Positions 1 to 8,948 are shown, counted from the first letter of the stretch. The stretch: DNA of 48,004 nucleotides from Burkholderia guangdongensis (GCF_013403875.1 NZ_JACBNX010000032.1:1-48004), one strand, 5' to 3'. Notes: generated by a model not told the origin, from the letters alone. A program made the numbers and translations.

Positions 1-140
1 ATCACGGCCGACTGGAGTCGTGCTGCTCATGATTGGAAGGCAGCGATGAACCAGTTCGCTATCCTCTATCAGGATCGATTCGTTCGCCCGTCCGTGTGAT
101 TATTCAACCCGCCTTGAACACGGAAATCCTGACACCCCCC
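1..140 (-). mobile_element. Possible insertion-sequence terminus truncating the intron (inner part outside window)
   Basis: At about 140 the intron reading frame stops resembling group II maturases, and the minus strand runs into GGGGGTGTCAGGATTTCCGT followed by GTTCAAG. This resembles terminal repeats of IS256-family elements, from memory. Reading inward on the minus strand, an ATG at 30-28 opens a frame that leaves the window after ten codons and could be a transposase start. No target duplication or opposite end is visible, so the family is an inference. The chimeric join with the intron is the observation. Confidence 0.35.
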
Positions 141-1480
141 TTCAGATGGTGGGAACCGGCATTCCACCAAGGCCCTCGGCCGTTCACGCTCGACTTCCAT
201 GCCCGCTCCGGGCGTAAGCCCAGGGCGATCATGTTGCGCGCTCGGGTTCGGGGGCGCTTCCACTGCCGCCAGATCAGGCAGCGCAGGCGCCTTCGCAACC
301 ATCCGTCCAGCCCTTCCAGCCGCTTGTGCTGCTGACTTAGCCGGAAGTAAATTGCCCAGCCTCGCAGGAGCGGGTTGAGCTTCTGGATCGTCCGCTCAAG
401 AGACCCACTTCTTCCCTTCAGCGTCAGTTCCCGCACCCGGCTCATCAATCGCTTGATGCTTTCCGGTGCGACCCGGATATGCGCTTGCCCCAACCTTACC
501 GCGACCCGGTATCCCAGGAACTTCCGCGTGCTCGGTCGGGCCACCGCACTCTTGGTCTCGTTCACGCGCAGCTTCAAGACCTTCTCGAGATAGGTCCTGG
601 TGCTCGCCATGACGCGTTGTCCTGCTTGTTTGCTGCCAACGTAGATGTTGCAGTCGTCAGCGTACCGGCAGAATGCCAACCCTCGGCGCTCCAGTCTCCG
701 ATCCAGATCGCTCAGCAGTATGTTCGACAGTAGCGGGGACAGCGGGCCGCCCTGCGGCGTACCCTCTGCTCTCGCCTGCGTCACGCCGTCCGCCATCATC
801 CCCGCTTCAAGGAAGCGGCGAATCAGCTTCAGCGTCACCCTGTCTTGCACATGCCGGGCGACCCGGCCCATCAGCACATCATGATTGACCCGATCGAAGA
901 ACTTCTCCAGATCGATGTCTACCACCCAATGCCGACCGCCCTGGACATGTGCTTGCGCCTGACGCACCGCGTCCAGCGCACTCTTGCCCGGTCGGAATCC
1001 GTAACTGCTCGCCGAGAACGTCGGCTCCAGGATCGGTTGCAATACTTGGTGCAGCGCTTGCTGAATCAGTCGGTCCACCACGGTCGGCACGCCAAGCGTC
1101 CTCACCCCGCCTTGCGGCTTCGGTATCTCCACCCGGCGTACCGCTCGCGGCAGGTACTTCCCTTCCAGCAGCGCTTGCTTCACACTCGGCCAGTGCATCT
1201 TCAGCCAGTCGCCAAGGCCTTCCACGCTCAGCCCGTCTACCCCGGCTGATCCCTTGTTCCTCAGCACCCGGCGATACGCCCGCCTCATGTTGCCGCGCTC
1301 CACGACGCGCTCCATCAGCGCGTCGCCCTCCGATTTCGTTCGCCCGCATGTCGCCGTGCCCGTTTCCGCACCCCGCACGCAGCCCTGTGGCTTCCGGCCA
1401 CCCCTCGCGTGCTCGGCCGCTGTCTCCAGCGCTTCTGCATCCATAACAGGTTTCGAGATCATCCGTCCTACTCTCGGCAT
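104..1480 (-). CDS. ltrA: Group II intron reverse transcriptase/maturase with replaced C-terminus
   Basis: Intron-encoded protein that would reverse-transcribe and help fold its host intron. The reverse-transcriptase core is clear: a fingers block with NKGSAGVDG, the YGFRPGKSA motif, VDIDLEKFFDRVNH, EGTPQGGPLSPLLSNI, and the catalytic CRYADD at about residues 271-276. The X/maturase domain follows (LNPLLRGWAIYFR, then WKRPRTRARN). No HNH endonuclease domain follows, as in class C proteins. The last recognisable residues are WWNAGSHH. The next dozen residues (LKGGVRISVFKAG) come from the adjoining element, so about 30-40 native residues are lost. The start is uncertain; later in-frame Met codons (for example before ERVVERGNM) are possible. 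Probably non-functional because both protein and ribozyme 3' ends are missing. Confidence 0.8.
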   Translation of the reverse strand: MPRVGRMISKPVMDAEALETAAEHARGGRKPQGCVRGAETGTATCGRTKSEGDALMERVVERGNMRRAYRRVLRNKGSAGVDGLSVEGLGDWLKMHWPSVKQALLEGKYLPRAVRRVEIPKPQGGVRTLGVPTVVDRLIQQALHQVLQPILEPTFSASSYGFRPGKSALDAVRQAQAHVQGGRHWVVDIDLEKFFDRVNHDVLMGRVARHVQDRVTLKLIRRFLEAGMMADGVTQARAEGTPQGGPLSPLLSNILLSDLDRRLERRGLAFCRYADDCNIYVGSKQAGQRVMASTRTYLEKVLKLRVNETKSAVARPSTRKFLGYRVAVRLGQAHIRVAPESIKRLMSRVRELTLKGRSGSLERTIQKLNPLLRGWAIYFRLSQQHKRLEGLDGWLRRRLRCLIWRQWKRPRTRARNMIALGLRPERAWKSSVNGRGPWWNAGSHHLKGGVRISVFKAG

Positions 1481-1894
1481 TCACTGTTCAGGCCTTCGGT
1501 CACGGTATTCTTCGGCTCGCCGCCTTCGCCTTGACCTACTATGCCTTCTGCTGACTTCTGCTTCCGCGTCCCGTCGCCTCTCGACGACGGTAGCTGGCCG
1601 TACCGCTCCAGCACAGAAACAGATCTCCCCGGGTATTGCGCACTCACCTTCACGCTTATGCCTGTCGGATCTACGTAGCAACGTCGGTGCAAGTTTCGGG
1701 CTTCGGTGATGTTGGGCACCTTACCCAGTCGCCACGCCTCATATCCGCTTCCTGTTCGTCAGGCCAGCGCTTTGCCATCCGGCTTCCTTCAGACTCCCAG
1801 TCACCCAGGAAACCCTTGCCTTCGGCTAACTCTTCCCCTTGCCGGGCGAGTAGAGGACTTTCACCTCCGAGTGAGTGCGCCCTGCCGGGCGCAC
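141..1894 (-). mobile_element. Group II intron (IIC-like), 3' end missing
   Basis: The minus strand at 1894 begins GTGCG, the conserved 5' end of group II introns, and continues into a GC hairpin (GTGCGCCC then GGGCGCAC) and the typical stretch GGTGAAAGTCCTCT. About 400 nt of 5' ribozyme domains (1481-1894) precede the intron-encoded reverse transcriptase. The 5' end lies directly after a terminator hairpin and its T-rich tract (1899-1927), the insertion preference known for class IIC introns. No domain V/VI is recognisable beyond the reading frame, and homology stops near 140, so the element has lost its 3' catalytic domains and should not self-splice. Confidence 0.75.
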
Positions 1895-1898
1895 CAAA

Positions 1899-1927
1899 CG
1901 AAACGCCCGGCACGAAGCCGGGCGTTT
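1899..1927. terminator. Bidirectional intrinsic terminator, insertion site of the intron
   Basis: Arms CGCCCGGC and GCCGGGCG around ACGAA form an 8-bp stem. It is followed by TTTTTG on the plus strand and by TTTCGTTTG on the minus strand. The intron 5' end starts immediately after the minus-strand T-rich tract. It probably ended a gene to the left that is now displaced by the mobile elements. Confidence 0.75.
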
Positions 1928-2021
1928 TTGTATGTGGATAAAGGCGGCGGGCAGAACGTAGAATGGCGGGCAACGAACTCGAGAACCGGGGCCCGACCGG
2001 CTCGACACGGGGGAAAAAGTC

Positions 2022-3767
2022 ATGAACCAGGTTACCGACCGGTCGTCGCTGTTCATGTCTACACTGGCGCCGGACGCTCGCCAGTACAAACGTGCGCTGA
2101 CGATGGTGATGCTGTCGGCGGCGGTGTTCCTGGCGCTCGCACCGTTCGCGAAGCAGCAGCTCGCCGACGTGTGGGCGTTCATCCCCGTCTACCAGACGGC
2201 GATGATGATCAACGATCTCGTCACGGCCGGGCTGCTCCTCGGCCAGTTCGCGATCCTGCGTTCGACGGCGCTGCTGGTGCTGGCCGGCGGCTATCTGTTC
2301 GCCAGCACCATGGCCGCCGCGCACACGCTGAGCTTTCCCGGGCTGTTCTCCGCGACGGGGCTGCTCGGCGCGGGCCAGCAGAGCACGGCGTGGCTCTATA
2401 TGTTCTGGCACGGCGGCTTCCCGCTGGCCGTCGGCGGCTATGCGCTGCTGAGCCGCGACGCGTCCGGCGCGCGGATGCGCGCCGGCGGGCCGGGCTGGCC
2501 CATTCTGATGTGCGTGGCCGGCGCACTGCTCGCCACCGTCGCACTGACGCTGCTGGCCACCGCCGGCGGCGCGATGCTGCCGGCGCTAATGACCGGCAAC
2601 CGCATGTTGCCGTCCGTCACCGGCGTGGTGACGGCGGTCTGGTTGCTGAACCTCGCGGCGCTCGGGATCCTGTGGCGCCGCCGCCCCCGGTCGGTACTCG
2701 ATCTCTGGATCACCGTCGTGCTGGTCGCATGGCTGTTCGACATCGCGCTGTCGTCGATCCTGAATCACGGGCGCTTCGACGTCGGCTTCTATGCCGGCCG
2801 GATCTACGGCCTGCTCGCGTCGAGCATCGTGCTGTTCACGCTGCTGCTCGAGAACGGCAAGCTGTACGCGCGAACCGTGCGCGCGCTGGACGGCGAACGG
2901 CTCGAGCACCGGCTCGTCGTCGAGCGAACGGCCGAGCTGAACGACGCGAAGCGACTGCTCGAGCAACGCGTGGCCGCCCGCACCGCGCAATTGAGCGCGT
3001 CGTACGACGAGCTGCTGCGCGAAATCCGCGAGCGCCAGCGCACGCAACGGGCGCTCGAGGCTTCCCGCGAGGAGTTGCGCGAAATGTCCGCGCTCGGCGC
3101 ATCCGCGCGCGAGGAGGAGCGGCGCCGCATCGCGCGCGAGCTGCACGACGAACTCGCGCAGTCGCTCGCGAAGCTGGCGCTCGATCTCCAATGGCTGACG
3201 GAGCGCGTGCCGCAGGACGATGCCGGCATCGCGCTGAAAATCGCGTCGATGCTGCGGCTCGTCACCCGCACCGTGGCATCCATTCGCCGCATCGCGGCCG
3301 ACCTGCGGCCGCTGATGCTCGACGACCTCGGATTCGTCGCGGCCACCCAATGGCTCGCGCAGGATCTCGAGCATCGCTGCGGCATCGCGTGCACGCTTCG
3401 CTTCGAGCCGCCGGACGTCGATTTTCGCGAGCCGTATGCGACGTCGGTGTTCCGGATCATCCAGGAAGCGCTCGCGAACGTCGCCCGTCATGCGCATGCG
3501 GGGCACGTCGAGATCGACCTGACCTGCGACGACGCTCGGATCGCGCTCAGGGTCCGCGACGACGGCATCGGGTTCGATCCGAACGGCCCGCGCAACGCAA
3601 CGTCGTTCGGCATCGTGGGATTGCGCGAGCGCGCATACCTGGTGAACGGCACGATGACGATCGTGTCGGCGCCGGGCAGCGGAACGACGATCGAAGTCGA
3701 TATCCCGCTGGATCGTCAGGCCGCCGCGCCGGCATGGGTCGCCGCACGGCGGACGGACGTCGCCTGA
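2022..3767 (+). CDS. Membrane sensor histidine kinase, NarX/NreB type, MASE4-like sensor
   Basis: Inner-membrane sensor kinase of 581 residues. About eight hydrophobic segments (residues ~25-285) form an integral-membrane sensor resembling MASE4, with no large periplasmic loop. A charged coiled coil follows (~285-345, LEHRLVVERTAELNDAKRLL onward). The HisKA_3 dimerisation helix carries the phospho-acceptor in RIARELHDELAQSL (His375). The HATPase_c domain (~470-575) shows the N box EALANVARHAHAG, DDGIGFDP and FGIVGLRERA. The start is supported by GGGGGAAAAA eight bases upstream, and a TAGAAT at 1959-1964 is a possible -10 box. Kinases of this class normally pair with a NarL-type response regulator, and none is adjacent, so its partner and signal are unknown. 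The downstream permease is on the same strand but 147 nt away. Confidence 0.9.
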   Translation: MNQVTDRSSLFMSTLAPDARQYKRALTMVMLSAAVFLALAPFAKQQLADVWAFIPVYQTAMMINDLVTAGLLLGQFAILRSTALLVLAGGYLFASTMAAAHTLSFPGLFSATGLLGAGQQSTAWLYMFWHGGFPLAVGGYALLSRDASGARMRAGGPGWPILMCVAGALLATVALTLLATAGGAMLPALMTGNRMLPSVTGVVTAVWLLNLAALGILWRRRPRSVLDLWITVVLVAWLFDIALSSILNHGRFDVGFYAGRIYGLLASSIVLFTLLLENGKLYARTVRALDGERLEHRLVVERTAELNDAKRLLEQRVAARTAQLSASYDELLREIRERQRTQRALEASREELREMSALGASAREEERRRIARELHDELAQSLAKLALDLQWLTERVPQDDAGIALKIASMLRLVTRTVASIRRIAADLRPLMLDDLGFVAATQWLAQDLEHRCGIACTLRFEPPDVDFREPYATSVFRIIQEALANVARHAHAGHVEIDLTCDDARIALRVRDDGIGFDPNGPRNATSFGIVGLRERAYLVNGTMTIVSAPGSGTTIEVDIPLDRQAAAPAWVAARRTDVA

Positions 3768-3914
3768 GCGGGACCGCGCGTGCGCTATCATGCATGCCGG
3801 CGATGCCGGCCGCCGCCTCGACGCCTCGACACATCACGCGCCGGCGCCGCTGCCCACGCCACCGCCGCCGATTCGCGACGACACGCGCCGCCAACCACCC
3901 GCCGATATCCACCG

Positions 3915-4709
3915 ATGCTCGACCTCCATCTCTCCTCCGGTCTCCTGTACCCGCATCTGCAAGCACTCGGCGCACTCGAACTACTCGGCGTGGTCGTCGC
4001 GCTGATGCTCGGCGGCATGGTGAAAGGCATCACCGGAATCGGCGTGCCGCTCGTCGCAATGCCGATCCTCACGCATTTCCTGCCGGTCAAGCTCGCGGTG
4101 CTGCTGCTGTCGATGCCGATCATCATCGGCAACATTCCGCAGGCGCTCGAAGGCGGCGAGATGCTGCGCACGGTCAGGCAGATCGCGGCGCCGCTCGTCG
4201 GCACGGTGATCGGCAACGTGATCGGGGTCTCGGTGCTCGTCGCGCTCGAACCGCATCACGCGCAGGCCGCGTCGGGCATCGCGCTGATCGTCGCGGCCGT
4301 GCTGCTGCTCGCGGCGCCGAAGCTGACGCTCGCGCCGGCGCTCGTGCAGCCGGTCGGCTTCGCGCTCGGCTTCGGCGCCGCGCTGATGGAGAGCATCGCG
4401 TCCGTGCCGGGCCCGCTGCTCGCGATGTACCTGATCGCGTCCGGCGCGACGGGCCGCACGTTCACGAAGCGGATCGCGATCATCCTCGTCGTGTCGGTCG
4501 TCACGTTGATCACGACGTTCAGCCACGGCGCGCACGCGAACGGCGCCGACCTCGCGATCTCCGCCGCCGCGAGCCTGCCGGCGATCGCCGGCATGCTGCT
4601 CGTGCGCCCGCTGCGCGACAGCCTGCGGCCGGTCGTGTTCCGCGGCGTCGTGCTGGCGTTCGTGCTGGCCGCCGCCGCGCAGATGATCTGGAAGTCGGGC
4701 GTGCTGTGA
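3915..4709 (+). CDS. TauE/SafE-family membrane permease
   Basis: Integral-membrane protein of 264 residues with about eight hydrophobic segments in two similar halves. Each half starts with the family's glycine-rich turn (GGMVKGITGIGVPLVAMPIL near residue 30; GFALGFGAALMESIASVPGP in the middle). Relatives export sulfite, sulfoacetate or other organic anions. Neither the substrate nor direction can be read here. The ATG at 3915 was chosen because the first transmembrane segment begins about 20 residues later, whereas an upstream extension would add an arginine/alanine-rich stretch without hydrophobicity. The TATCAT at 3786-3791 is a weak -10 candidate. It sits beside an MFS symporter and close to the ketone carboxylase locus, so organic-acid transport is conceivable but unproven. 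Confidence 0.85.
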   Translation: MLDLHLSSGLLYPHLQALGALELLGVVVALMLGGMVKGITGIGVPLVAMPILTHFLPVKLAVLLLSMPIIIGNIPQALEGGEMLRTVRQIAAPLVGTVIGNVIGVSVLVALEPHHAQAASGIALIVAAVLLLAAPKLTLAPALVQPVGFALGFGAALMESIASVPGPLLAMYLIASGATGRTFTKRIAIILVVSVVTLITTFSHGAHANGADLAISAAASLPAIAGMLLVRPLRDSLRPVVFRGVVLAFVLAAAAQMIWKSGVL

Positions 4710-4791
4710 CCGCACCCTCCAGCATGCACTAGAGTATGGGGTACGACACCGGCCACGGCGTCGCCCTTTCAATCTGTAATGAGGTGCCCAG

Positions 4792-6189
4792 ATGTCCATC
4801 GAAAAATCGGCGGAGATCGCCGCCCGATTCGACCGTCTACCGCCGTCGCGCACCCTCTGGACGATGGTGATCCTGATCTCGCTCGGCGGGGTGTTCGAGT
4901 TCTACGACCTGTTCTTCACCGGCTACGTGGCGCCCGGCATGATCCATTCGGGGCTCTTCACGCCTGAGTCGCTCGGCTTTTTCTCGGCGCTCGGGCCGCT
5001 GAAGGTCGCCGGTTTCGGCACCTTCGTGTTCGCGACGTTCGCCGGGCTGTGGGTCGGCGCGCTCGTGTTCGGCCAGGTCGCGGACCGCTACGGGCGACGC
5101 ATGATCTTCACGTGGTCCCTGCTCTGGTACATGGTGTGCACGATCATCATGGCGTTCCAGACGACCGGCCTCGGGCTGAACCTCTGGCGTTTCATCGCCG
5201 GCATCGGCATCGGCGTCGAGCTGGTGACGATCGATACGTACATCTCCGAGCTGATTCCGAGCGGCGAGCGCGGCCGCGCGTACGCGGTCAACCAGTTCAT
5301 CACGTTCAGCGTGGTGCCGGTGGTCGCGTTCCTCGCATACATCCTGAAGGACACGCGGCCGTTCGGGCTCGACTACTGGCGCGTCGTGATCCTGATCGGC
5401 TCGGTCGGCGCGATCGTCGTGTGGTTCCTGCGGCGCCATATCCCGGAGAGCCCGCGCTGGCTCGCGCGCAACGGGTACGTCGACGAGGCCGAGCGGATCG
5501 TGGCCGACATCGAGCGGCGGATCACGGCCGAAAAAGGAACCACGCTGCCCGCACCGCGCGCGGTGCCGCTCGAGAAGGCCGGCCAGGGCTCGCTCGGCGA
5601 GGTGCTGCGGCCACCTTACCTGAAGCGCACGGTCATCATGTCGATCTTCAACATGGCGCAAGTGATCGGCTTCTACGGGTTCGCCGCGTGGGTGCCGACG
5701 CTGCTGATCAACCGCGGCGTGCACGTGACGGCCAGCCTCGGCTACGCGTTCGTGATCGCGATCGCCAATCCGTTCGGACCGCTGATCGGCACGTGGTTCG
5801 CCGACAAGCTCGAGCGCAAGACGCAGATCATCGGCGGGCTGCTGATCATGGGCATCGTGATCGTGCTGTTCTCGCAGGCGTCGCAGCCGTGGCTGCTGAT
5901 CGTGCTCGGCGTGCTGTTCACGCTGGCGTCGAACGTGATGTCCTACGCGTACCACGGCTATCAGGCCGAGCTGTATCCGACGCGCATCCGGGCGCGCGCG
6001 GTCGGCTTCGTCTATTCGTGGAGCCGGATCGCCGCCGCGTTCGCGGGTCTCGCGAGCGGGATTCTGCTGCATGGTTACGGCGTGCCCGGCGTGGCGGTGT
6101 TCATCGGCGTGTCGATGCTGGTCGGCATCGTGATGATCCTGCTCGGGCCGGCAACCCGCGGGCTCGCGCTCGAGAAGATCAGTCAGTGA
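4792..6189 (+). CDS. MFS transporter, sugar/metabolite:H+ symporter type
   Basis: Twelve-segment major facilitator of 465 residues. TM1 contains GGVFEFYDLFFTGYVAPGMI, with acidic residues typical of aromatic-acid and metabolite:proton symporters. The loop 2-3 signature is GQVADRYGRR, loop 4-5 has the sugar-porter-like ELIPSGERGRAYA, and PESPRWLARNG follows TM6. A central cytoplasmic linker (~220-255) separates the halves. The Shine-Dalgarno GAGGTG precedes the ATG. It converges on the LuxR-type regulator gene with 40 nt between them. Being next to the carboxylase locus, it is a reasonable candidate to import its substrate or a related acid, an inference from position only. Confidence 0.88.
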   Translation: MSIEKSAEIAARFDRLPPSRTLWTMVILISLGGVFEFYDLFFTGYVAPGMIHSGLFTPESLGFFSALGPLKVAGFGTFVFATFAGLWVGALVFGQVADRYGRRMIFTWSLLWYMVCTIIMAFQTTGLGLNLWRFIAGIGIGVELVTIDTYISELIPSGERGRAYAVNQFITFSVVPVVAFLAYILKDTRPFGLDYWRVVILIGSVGAIVVWFLRRHIPESPRWLARNGYVDEAERIVADIERRITAEKGTTLPAPRAVPLEKAGQGSLGEVLRPPYLKRTVIMSIFNMAQVIGFYGFAAWVPTLLINRGVHVTASLGYAFVIAIANPFGPLIGTWFADKLERKTQIIGGLLIMGIVIVLFSQASQPWLLIVLGVLFTLASNVMSYAYHGYQAELYPTRIRARAVGFVYSWSRIAAAFAGLASGILLHGYGVPGVAVFIGVSMLVGIVMILLGPATRGLALEKISQ

Positions 6190-6229
6190 CGGTCGGGGCG
6201 CCGCAATCGGCCGGGCGTGGCGGCGCGCG

Positions 6230-8896
6230 TCACCGCATGTCCGGCTTCGCCTTCAGCATCGCCTGCGCGCGATTCCTGACGTCCAGCTTCACGTAGAGAT
6301 TCTTCAGATGAAACTTCACGGTGTTTTCAGAAAGGAACAGCTTTTCCGAGATCTCGCGATTCGACGCGCCGCTGCACAGTAGCCGCAGGATTTCATGCTC
6401 GCGCTGCGACAGCGTGCCGAACCACGCCGCTTGCCGAACGCCCGGCGCGGGCACGGCGCGATCCGCCGCCGCATCGGGCACCTGATCGAGCAGCGCGACC
6501 AGTTCCGCGCCTTCGTCGAGCAGCGCGCGATGGCAGCCGCCCGCGCGCGCCGTTTCGCACGCGCGGGCAAGCGTGCGCAACGCCAGCCGCGTCTGCCCTT
6601 GCCGATGCTGGACCAGCGCGTGCAGCACGTCCAGCTTCACCGACAACAGCGGCCGAACCGGCATGATGCTCGATGCCGCCTTCAGCAGCTCGGCGGCCCG
6701 ATCGAGCCGGCGCTGATGCAACGCGAGCCGGATGCGCCCGAGCAACGGCCCGCTCAGCATCTCCGTGACCGGAATCCAGGCCGGGTCCGTCGGCGCCGCG
6801 TCGCCCGACACCTGCGGCAGCAACGCGTCGACGCGCGCCGGATCGCCGCTGCGCCCCGCCAGATACAGGCGCTCCCACGCGATCATCTCGCGCACGCCCG
6901 ACCACCGGCTCTGGAAGCTCAGGCGCTCGAGCGTGTCGAGCGTGTCGCGCGCCTGGATCATGCGCCCGCGCGCCGCGTGAACGCGCGCGATCGACACCAT
7001 CGACAGCGCGATGAACTCCGGCACCGCCGCGAGCGCGATGTCTTCCTCGAACTGCGCGGCGAGCCGTTCGGCGGTGTCGAGCTCGTCGGCCTCGTAGCAC
7101 GCCCAGATGCGCGACGCGGCCAGCGCCGCGGCCGCCATGCCACGGTTCACGTAGGGCCGGGCCGCGTCCGCCCGCGCGCCCGGCGTCGCGCGCGGCGCTT
7201 CGGTCGCGAGCCGCGGCTGCGCGCTCATCACCTGCAGAATGCATCGCAGCGCGAGCGTATATCCCTGGCTGAACGCCGCCTGCGCGTAGTCGTTGTGGCT
7301 GTTCGCGAGCACGAGCAGATGATGGATCGCCTCCTCGTGCCACTCGGCCATCGCGCTGAACGTCAGCAGATTGGCGGCCGCGCCGAGCTCGAACGCCTCG
7401 AAGATGTCGCGCGCCGGCTGATGCAGCGCCGGCACGTTAGCGAGGCGCGCGGCGCCGCGCAAGTCGTTGTTGAACAGCGTCGCCATCGCGAGCACGACAT
7501 CCGCGCTGTGCGCGTCGCGATCGTCGCCGGGCGCGCGCGTGTCGTCGAGATGCGACAGCAGCGGATGCGTCGGCACACCGCGGCGCAGAAACACGAGCGC
7601 CCACGCGATCTTCACCGCGAGGCTGCGGCAAGCGAGCACGTCGTGCAGCGGCAGCCGATCGAACCAGTACGCGACGGTCACGAGCTCCGCGCCCGCGACG
7701 AGCCGCGACGCCCAGTCGTCGAGCGTGCTGATCGCGAGCGGGTATTCGCGCGCCTCGACCGCATGAAACATCGCCTCTTCCGGCACGCCGTGACGCACGT
7801 ACCAGTGCGCGGCACGCCGATGCACGTCGAGCACGCGGTCCTGGCCGTCGAGGCCGAACCGCTCGGACAGGAATCGCGCGAACAGGCTGTGATACCGATA
7901 CCAGCCCGGGCTGCCGTCGAGCGCCTCGAGAAAGAGGCCGCCCTGCTCGAGCTCCCGCAGCAGCGCATCCGCGTGCTCGACGCCCGTCACGTCCTCGCAG
8001 AGCGATCCATTCAGGCGCCGTAACTGCGACGTCTTCAGCAGAAACGTCTGCACGTCGGGCCGCTGCAGCGACAGCGTGTTTTCCGACAGATAGCGGACGA
8101 GCTCGAGCGGCGCGCAATCGCGCGTCTCGTCGAGCGTGCGCCGGATGTCGGGGCGCGCGAGCGCGAGCTTGAACAGCTGCAGGCCGGCGGGCCAGCCCTC
8201 GGTGCGCTCCCGGACGAACGACGCCGTCTGCGCGTCGATCGTGTCGTCGTCGGTATCGATCAGGAAAGCCGACGATTCGTCCGATGAGAAGCGCAGGTCC
8301 TCCATCCGCAGCACGAGCGCCTCCTCGGCGACGAGCAGCGTGCTGACGCCGACGTCCGGCAGATTGCGCGAGCCGATGTAGACGCGGCATCGCCCCGGCA
8401 ACGCGCGCAGCAGATCGCGGAAGAAACGCAGGATCGCGCTCTCGTGAATCCACTGGAAATCGTCGATGCAGATGCCGATCGGCCCCGGAATCCGCGCGAT
8501 CTGGCCGAGCACCCAGTCGAGCATGTTGTCGGTCGTCACGCGCGACTGCTCGGCCGCGGTCGCGCCCGCTTGCGCGACCAGGTCCGCGACGAGCGCGATG
8601 AAATACGTTTCGAAGCGACGCGGATCGTTGTCGTTCTCGTCGAGCGTCAGCCACGCCATCGTCCACGGCTTCGCGCGGCCGACGTCCATGATCTGCTGCA
8701 GCAGCGTGGACTTGCCGCTGCCGAGCGGTGCCTGCAGGATCACGACGCGCGGCACGCCGATCCGCGTCACGCGCTCGAGCAGCGCAGCGCGCACGATCGC
8801 GCCGCGGCGCGCGGCCGGCGGAAAGAACTTGTGCTCGCGCAGGTCCACGCCGTAACGACGCGCGCTGCGCCCGGTCGGGGTCGGGGAGACGGTCAC
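6230..8896 (-). CDS. MalT/AcoK-like LuxR-family transcriptional activator
   Basis: Large STAND-type regulator of 888 residues, the usual size of MalT-like proteins. It begins with a P-loop NTPase: Walker A APLGSGKST at residues 56-64 and Walker B GICIDDFQW near 140. A winged-helix/arm region and a long helical-repeat sensor (~400-800) follow. It ends in a LuxR-type DNA-binding helix-turn-helix (LSQREHEILRLLCSGASNRE, then LFLSENTVKFHLKNLYVKL). Family members bind an inducer and ATP, oligomerise and activate catabolic promoters. The GTG start at 8896 is inferred: it lies ~20 residues before the conserved YGVDLREHKFFPP, and frame upstream of it is low-complexity. The GTG has no strong Shine-Dalgarno but overlaps the stop of a tiny ORF (GTGA). 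Being last in the minus-strand catabolic run, it is the likely local regulator. Confidence 0.88.
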   Translation of the reverse strand: MTVSPTPTGRSARRYGVDLREHKFFPPAARRGAIVRAALLERVTRIGVPRVVILQAPLGSGKSTLLQQIMDVGRAKPWTMAWLTLDENDNDPRRFETYFIALVADLVAQAGATAAEQSRVTTDNMLDWVLGQIARIPGPIGICIDDFQWIHESAILRFFRDLLRALPGRCRVYIGSRNLPDVGVSTLLVAEEALVLRMEDLRFSSDESSAFLIDTDDDTIDAQTASFVRERTEGWPAGLQLFKLALARPDIRRTLDETRDCAPLELVRYLSENTLSLQRPDVQTFLLKTSQLRRLNGSLCEDVTGVEHADALLRELEQGGLFLEALDGSPGWYRYHSLFARFLSERFGLDGQDRVLDVHRRAAHWYVRHGVPEEAMFHAVEAREYPLAISTLDDWASRLVAGAELVTVAYWFDRLPLHDVLACRSLAVKIAWALVFLRRGVPTHPLLSHLDDTRAPGDDRDAHSADVVLAMATLFNNDLRGAARLANVPALHQPARDIFEAFELGAAANLLTFSAMAEWHEEAIHHLLVLANSHNDYAQAAFSQGYTLALRCILQVMSAQPRLATEAPRATPGARADAARPYVNRGMAAAALAASRIWACYEADELDTAERLAAQFEEDIALAAVPEFIALSMVSIARVHAARGRMIQARDTLDTLERLSFQSRWSGVREMIAWERLYLAGRSGDPARVDALLPQVSGDAAPTDPAWIPVTEMLSGPLLGRIRLALHQRRLDRAAELLKAASSIMPVRPLLSVKLDVLHALVQHRQGQTRLALRTLARACETARAGGCHRALLDEGAELVALLDQVPDAAADRAVPAPGVRQAAWFGTLSQREHEILRLLCSGASNREISEKLFLSENTVKFHLKNLYVKLDVRNRAQAMLKAKPDMR

Positions 8897-8925
8897 GGTC
8901 GTCCGGGTGAGGGTAGGTGGATCAT
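8893..8925 (-). CDS. Possible 10-codon leader ORF coupled to the regulator start
   Basis: GAGG, four bases, then ATG at 8925 opens MIHLPSPGRP. Its TGA overlaps the GTG start of the LuxR-type gene in a GTGA junction. The regulator GTG has no obvious Shine-Dalgarno of its own, so translation may be handed over from this leader. Short ORFs arise by chance, so this is tentative. Confidence 0.25.
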   Translation of the reverse strand: MIHLPSPGRP

Positions 8926-8948
8926 CGTGCCTCAACCGCGAGCGGGCT

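Noticed and set aside
1706..4732. A 1008-codon open frame on the plus strand across the kinase and permease genes
   Set aside because: It is arginine/alanine-rich out-of-phase translation of the kinase and TauE genes, with no domain, and arises from high GC.
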